Position numbers and translations under genes: made by a program
NCBI RefSeq assembly: GCF_029946505.1
Contig: NZ_JARZHG010000009.1
Location: 298,927 to 337,898 of the forward strand
Reading direction: 5' to 3'
DNA: 38,972 nucleotides
Source of the DNA: Polyangium sp. y55x31
GTDB taxonomy: Bacteria > Myxococcota_A > Polyangia > Polyangiales > Polyangiaceae
The notes under the pieces: model-generated
What the model was told of the DNA's origin: nothing
Databases searched by the model: none
The model's input: only the letters and a program-made list of their open reading frames with translations
Part shown: piece by piece, positions 34,593 to 38,972 of the stretch
Numbering within the stretch: position 1 is the stretch's first letter
Layout: every line of letters begins with the position of its first letter

Positions 34593-35084
34593 CTAAGACG
34601 ACCGCTCGCGCGTCATCTCGATCATCGTCGCGCGAAACCCGAGCGACGCAAAAAGCTTCTGCGCCGCTTCATTCTTCGAAGCCGTCGAGAGCACGACGCG
34701 CGGGGCGCCGAGATCCGACAACCTCCGGATCATCTCCTCGCATAACGCGCGCCCCGCGCCGAGCCCTCGCGCCTCCGGCTCCACGTAAATGTCGTGCAGG
34801 GCGCCGCAAGCGTCGAGCAAGAGCGTCCAGTCGCGGCCTTCGAGGCGACCCCAGGCATACCCGACGACCTGCCCTGCCCCGTTCTCGGCCACGAGCACGA
34901 TCGAGCCCTCCCGGCGGATCTCGCTCACGAGAAACGCCCCGTATCCTCGCTCGTCGCTCACCAGAAAAAACCGGAGCGGATCGAGCGAATGGTGAAAGCG
35001 GACGAGCGCCGAGCCCATGCGGCCGAGGGCGGCGACGTCCTCGGGCTTGGCCGGACGAACGACGAGGGGCGGGGAGACGGTCAT
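34593..35084 (-). CDS. GNAT family N-acetyltransferase
   Basis: A 163-residue GNAT. The acetyl-CoA pyrophosphate loop is in IYVEPEARGLGAGRALCEEM (about 98-117, matching R/Q-x-x-G-x-G/A). Strand 4 lies just before it, and VVLSTASKNEAAQKLFASLGF is the usual motif B with N-x-x-A-x-x-L/F-x-x-x-G-F. The opening LVVRPAKPEDVAAL is also standard. Substrate unknown. It stands alone on the minus strand, 55 bases from the next gene, and ends at the strong terminator. Confidence 0.88.
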   Translation of the reverse strand: MTVSPPLVVRPAKPEDVAALGRMGSALVRFHHSLDPLRFFLVSDERGYGAFLVSEIRREGSIVLVAENGAGQVVGYAWGRLEGRDWTLLLDACGALHDIYVEPEARGLGAGRALCEEMIRRLSDLGAPRVVLSTASKNEAAQKLFASLGFRATMIEMTRERSS

Positions 35085-35139
35085 GGGACGTACCTAGCAG
35101 CGGTCGTGCCGGAAAGGAAGGCGGACGGCTTCGAGCGTT

Positions 35140-36468
35140 TCAATCGCGGAAGCGTTGCCGGAGTTTTTCCACGCGCGCCTGGACGATCTCTCCGTGCGCC
35201 GCCTCTTCCAGCGCCGCACGCAGCTCCAGGTCCGCGCACGCCTCCACGGCGATCCGGATGCGCCGCTTCGTGCCCTCGTCGTTCGATTGCGAGAGGGCGA
35301 TCGCCGCGCCGATGCGGCGCTCGGGCGAGGCGCCGGGGTCCTCCACGACCATCGCGAGATCCTCGGGCACGATGCGGCTCTCGCGATACCCACCACGCTC
35401 CGCGAGCAGGCGGCGCATCTCGTCGAGCCACACCAAAAACGGTTTGTCCTGCTGGTCGAGCTTTTCCAGGTCGATCCGCACGCCGCTGCTTTGCCCTCGC
35501 GCCGCGCGGGCCTCCTCGATGCGCCGGAAGAGCATCTCGCGGCGGACGAGGTTCTCGTCGAGCACGGCCGCCGCCGCGCGCGCCACGCGAGGGGGCGGCG
35601 TGAGCGGCATGCCGCGCAGGACCGCCGCGCGCACGGGCAAGAGGACCTTCTTCCCATGACGCAGACCGAGCAAGACCCCGTGCGAATGGCGGCGTACGCT
35701 CTCGATTTCCGTGTACGGGATGAAGCGCGGGCCGAAGTAGCCGTGAAACACCACGCCGTCGGTGCCGACCACGACCTCCCGGCTGCGCATGAATCGAAAG
35801 AGGGCCGCGACGAGCCCGAAGAGTCCCAGGGATGGGATGAGCACAAACGAAAAGAGGACGCTCGGGCTCGCCGGGCCCTTTTCGAATGAGCTCGCCAGGA
35901 GGACCGCGACCAGGAGCACGGTGAGCGGCGTGGTGAAGAGCAGGCCGCTCACGCCCAGGACCTCCCCCCACGGCACGCGCGACGCGGCGCTGGCGAGCGC
36001 GACGCGCATCACGCGCGCGGACGCGCCCACGCCCGCGGCCTCCAGCAATTGATGGCCCGTCGCATCGTCGGGTACGTCGATCGCGACATCCTGGCCGTCG
36101 CGGAGACGCAAGACCGCGCGGCCCGGCGCCTCCAGCCAGCCTTCGGCGACCGCGCCGAGCGAGAAGGATCGCTCGCGCTCGCCCTCGGCGCGCACCACGA
36201 TCGTCTCCCCTTCGATCGCGAAGGATCCGGGCGAGGAAGCGCCGCGCCGGAGCGACGCGCTCCCCGCGACGATCGCCGCGACGCCCGCGACGACGAGGAG
36301 CGCGATCAGGGGCCACAGGAACACGCCCGAAAAGACAAACCCCAGCACGCCGCAGAGCAGCGAGACGGCGAGGCTGCCGATCATGAGCTTGCGGGCGCGC
36401 CGGCGCCGCCGCTCGGAGCCGGAGAAGACCACGCGCGTCTCCGGCAGTCGAAAGCCGTCCTCGGACAA
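35140..36468 (-). CDS. Membrane protein of unknown family, TTG start
   Basis: A 442-residue protein with four hydrophobic segments: two at about 28-68 (LMIGSLAVSLLCGVLGFVF; PLIALLVVAGVAAIVAG) and two at about 170-225 (LLFTTPLTVLLVAVLLA; FVLIPSLGLFGLVAALF). The segment after the second pair (VVVGTDGVVFHGYFGPRFIPYTEIESV) resembles a bacterial PH-like domain strand pattern. The last 130 residues are charged and helical. No family assigned. The TTG at 36468 is favoured because AGGAGG lies just before it, spaced five bases, and overlaps the stop of the acyl-CoA dehydrogenase gene upstream, which implies coupled translation. Confidence 0.7.
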   Translation of the reverse strand: MSEDGFRLPETRVVFSGSERRRRRARKLMIGSLAVSLLCGVLGFVFSGVFLWPLIALLVVAGVAAIVAGSASLRRGASSPGSFAIEGETIVVRAEGERERSFSLGAVAEGWLEAPGRAVLRLRDGQDVAIDVPDDATGHQLLEAAGVGASARVMRVALASAASRVPWGEVLGVSGLLFTTPLTVLLVAVLLASSFEKGPASPSVLFSFVLIPSLGLFGLVAALFRFMRSREVVVGTDGVVFHGYFGPRFIPYTEIESVRRHSHGVLLGLRHGKKVLLPVRAAVLRGMPLTPPPRVARAAAAVLDENLVRREMLFRRIEEARAARGQSSGVRIDLEKLDQQDKPFLVWLDEMRRLLAERGGYRESRIVPEDLAMVVEDPGASPERRIGAAIALSQSNDEGTKRRIRIAVEACADLELRAALEEAAHGEIVQARVEKLRQRFRD

Positions 36469-36477
36469 ACGCGCCTC

Positions 36478-37623
<1,146 letters not shown>

Positions 37624-37634
37624 GGTCGCTCTCC

Positions 37635-38849
37635 TCAGGTGCTCTTCGGCAGGCCGAGGATCCGCTCGCCCACCAGGTTTCGCTGAATCTCGCTCGTCCC
37701 GCCGCCGATCGTGAAGCCGAAGCTGTTCATGTAGGCGCGCTGGAAATGGCCCCCGTCCGCCGCGCGCTCGGCGCCGAACGCATATTGCGCGAGCGGCCCT
37801 TCGAGCTCCTGACCGAGCGCCGCGAGCCGTTGCCCGAATTCGGTCGCCACCAGTTTGCTCAAAAACGGAAGCGCGAGCGGGTGCTCTTCCACGAGCCCGG
37901 GGACACGCGCCCGAAGCGCCGACGCGAGCAGCGCTTCCTCTTCGATCGCGAGCTCCGCAATACGATCCCGCATCACGGGATCCTCGCTCGCGGGACGACC
38001 ATCACGAGACACCTCTTTTGCGAGCGCGACGAGCCGCGCGACCTCGCCGCCCGCCGCGAGCGCCCCGCCCGTCGCGCTGCCCTCGGACGCGCCGCGCTCG
38101 AACGCGAGCGTCATGACCGCGAGGCGCCAGCCGTCCCCTTCGCCGGCGAGCAGACACGAGGCCGGGACCTCGACGTCCTCGAAGAGCACCTGATTGAACC
38201 CGCCCTCGCCCGTCATCTTCACGAGCGGCCGCACCGACACGCCCTTCGATTTCATGGGGAACAGGAAATAACTGATCCCCGCGTGCTTGGGCGCGTTCGG
38301 GTCCGTGCGCGCGAGCAGGATCATGAAGTCGGCCCAGAGCGCCTGCGTCGTCCAGACCTTGTGGCCATTGACGAGGTAATGGTCGCCCTTCCGAACGGCG
38401 CTCGTGCGCAGGCTCGCGAGGTCGCTGCCGGCGCCGGGCTCGCTGAAGCCCTGGCACCAGACCTCGTCGCAGGAGAGGATGTTCCGCAGGTACCTTTGCT
38501 TCTGCTCCTCCGTGCCCACCGCGAGGATCGTCGGGCCGGCCCAATCGAGGCCGATGCGGTTCACGATGAACGGGACGCCGGCGCGCGCCATCTCCTCGGC
38601 CACGACGCGCTGCGACCCGGGCGGCAAACCCTTTCCACCATACGCCACGGGCCACTCGACGCCGAGCAGGCCCGCGCCGTACACCTGCTTTTGCCAGGCC
38701 TTGAGCCAGAGGAATTGCTCTTCCGATTCGACCTCCAGAAACGTCTGCGGGAGCTTGAATCCCGGGTCGGACGGGCGGTTGTCACGAAAAAACGCTCGCG
38801 CCCGCTCGCGCAGGTCACGCGTCTCGCTGGTGTCTCGGGTCGGGTCCAT
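37635..38849 (-). CDS. Acyl-CoA dehydrogenase, larger subunit type
   Basis: A 404-residue acyl-CoA dehydrogenase. Visible are GVEWPVAYGGKG, CQGFSEPGAGSDLASL (FAD/substrate segment), VNGHKVWTTQALWADFM, and the C-terminal GFTIGGGTSEIQRNLVGERILGLP-type ending. The MCAD-type catalytic Glu in Y-E-G-T is replaced by Gly (GGGTSE). A Glu in LAFERGAS sits where isovaleryl- and long-chain-type enzymes keep theirs (helix G), and is the likely base. It oxidises an acyl-CoA to the 2-enoyl-CoA, probably with the adjacent 381-residue partner. It is the first gene of a three-gene unit. The group II intron-like element begins about 40 bases upstream. Confidence 0.92.
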   Translation of the reverse strand: MDPTRDTSETRDLRERARAFFRDNRPSDPGFKLPQTFLEVESEEQFLWLKAWQKQVYGAGLLGVEWPVAYGGKGLPPGSQRVVAEEMARAGVPFIVNRIGLDWAGPTILAVGTEEQKQRYLRNILSCDEVWCQGFSEPGAGSDLASLRTSAVRKGDHYLVNGHKVWTTQALWADFMILLARTDPNAPKHAGISYFLFPMKSKGVSVRPLVKMTGEGGFNQVLFEDVEVPASCLLAGEGDGWRLAVMTLAFERGASEGSATGGALAAGGEVARLVALAKEVSRDGRPASEDPVMRDRIAELAIEEEALLASALRARVPGLVEEHPLALPFLSKLVATEFGQRLAALGQELEGPLAQYAFGAERAADGGHFQRAYMNSFGFTIGGGTSEIQRNLVGERILGLPKST

Positions 38850-38888
38850 TGGTAAATCCTATCTCTTCCTCCGCGGACATCCGCGCCT

Positions 38889-38972
38889 GGGTTGAGCAAG
38901 ACTCCCGTTCAAACCGTGCGTGCGGATTTCCCGCACACGGCTTACCGGTGGTCTCTCGGGCGACAGCATCAT
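38889..38972 (-). ncRNA. 3' end of a group II intron (domains V and VI), cut by the window edge
   Basis: Read on the minus strand, bases 38943-38910 give a 34-base element starting AAGCCGTGTGCGGG and ending CGCACGCACGGTTTG. It has the length, the AGC triad near the 5' end, the G-A-A-A-containing loop and the closing CGGTTTG strand of group II intron domain V. Next, 38906-38889 (GGGAGTCTTGCTCAACCC) can fold as a short hairpin with unpaired A residues on its 3' side, as expected of domain VI with its branch-point A. The rest of the intron, and any reverse transcriptase, would lie to the right of the window. The exact 3' splice site is unclear. Confidence 0.7.

Overview
The window looks like chromosomal DNA of a GC-rich myxobacterium, most likely a member of the Polyangia (Polyangium/Sorangium relatives). 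This is inferred from several traits: GC near 70-75% in most lines, strong codon-position bias that opens long false reading frames opposite real genes, a eukaryote-type Ser/Thr kinase beside an FHA-sigma54 activator, FadL with a giant lipoprotein, Gly/Ser-linker lipoproteins, and paired acyl-CoA dehydrogenases. No rRNA, tRNA, CRISPR array or intact insertion sequence was seen.

Layout. 1-5.7 kb, mostly + strand: a 5'-truncated MATE exporter, a Sir2 deacetylase, a small lipoprotein, a RibD/DHFR-like reductase (minus) and a fused trehalose synthase/phosphatase (otsAB). 5.7-10 kb, minus: a four-gene unit running FHA-sigma54 activator, Ser/Thr kinase, DUF2809 membrane protein, DUF2236 oxygenase-like protein. 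10.1-15.7 kb: a small helical protein (plus), then a minus pair of a 1301-residue lipoprotein and a FadL-type porin joined by an ATGA overlap. A divergent thioesterase starts at 15834, and the gap between them carries three dyad-symmetric sequences.

16.8-26.9 kb, minus, is the most interesting part. A zinc importer operon (znuA-znuC-znuB) runs without a break into four genes of clearly lower GC: an unrecognised 440-residue protein, a 680-residue two-HKD phospholipase D-type nuclease, a 1206-residue SNF2-type helicase with a roughly 400-residue insert, and a small YbjN-like protein. Neighbouring genes overlap or are separated by only a few bases from 26933 down to 16767. The parts resemble an anti-phage or DNA-processing module built from DISARM-like components (SNF2 helicase and PLD nuclease), but without DISARM's methylase, DrmA or DrmB. 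I do not recognise it as a named system.

27-31.4 kb, plus: five small to medium genes (zinc-ribbon/GIDE-like membrane protein, nitrilase-family amidohydrolase, short membrane protein, SAM methyltransferase, second zinc-ribbon membrane protein). 31.3-34.6 kb: gloB (minus) and a secreted beta-propeller lipoprotein (plus), ending at a strong hairpin terminator shared with a GNAT acetyltransferase. 35.1-38.85 kb, minus: two adjacent acyl-CoA dehydrogenases, probably the subunits of one heteromeric enzyme, followed by a membrane protein with a TTG start. The right edge contains a 34-base element matching domain V of a group II intron on the minus strand, so an intron probably continues beyond the window.
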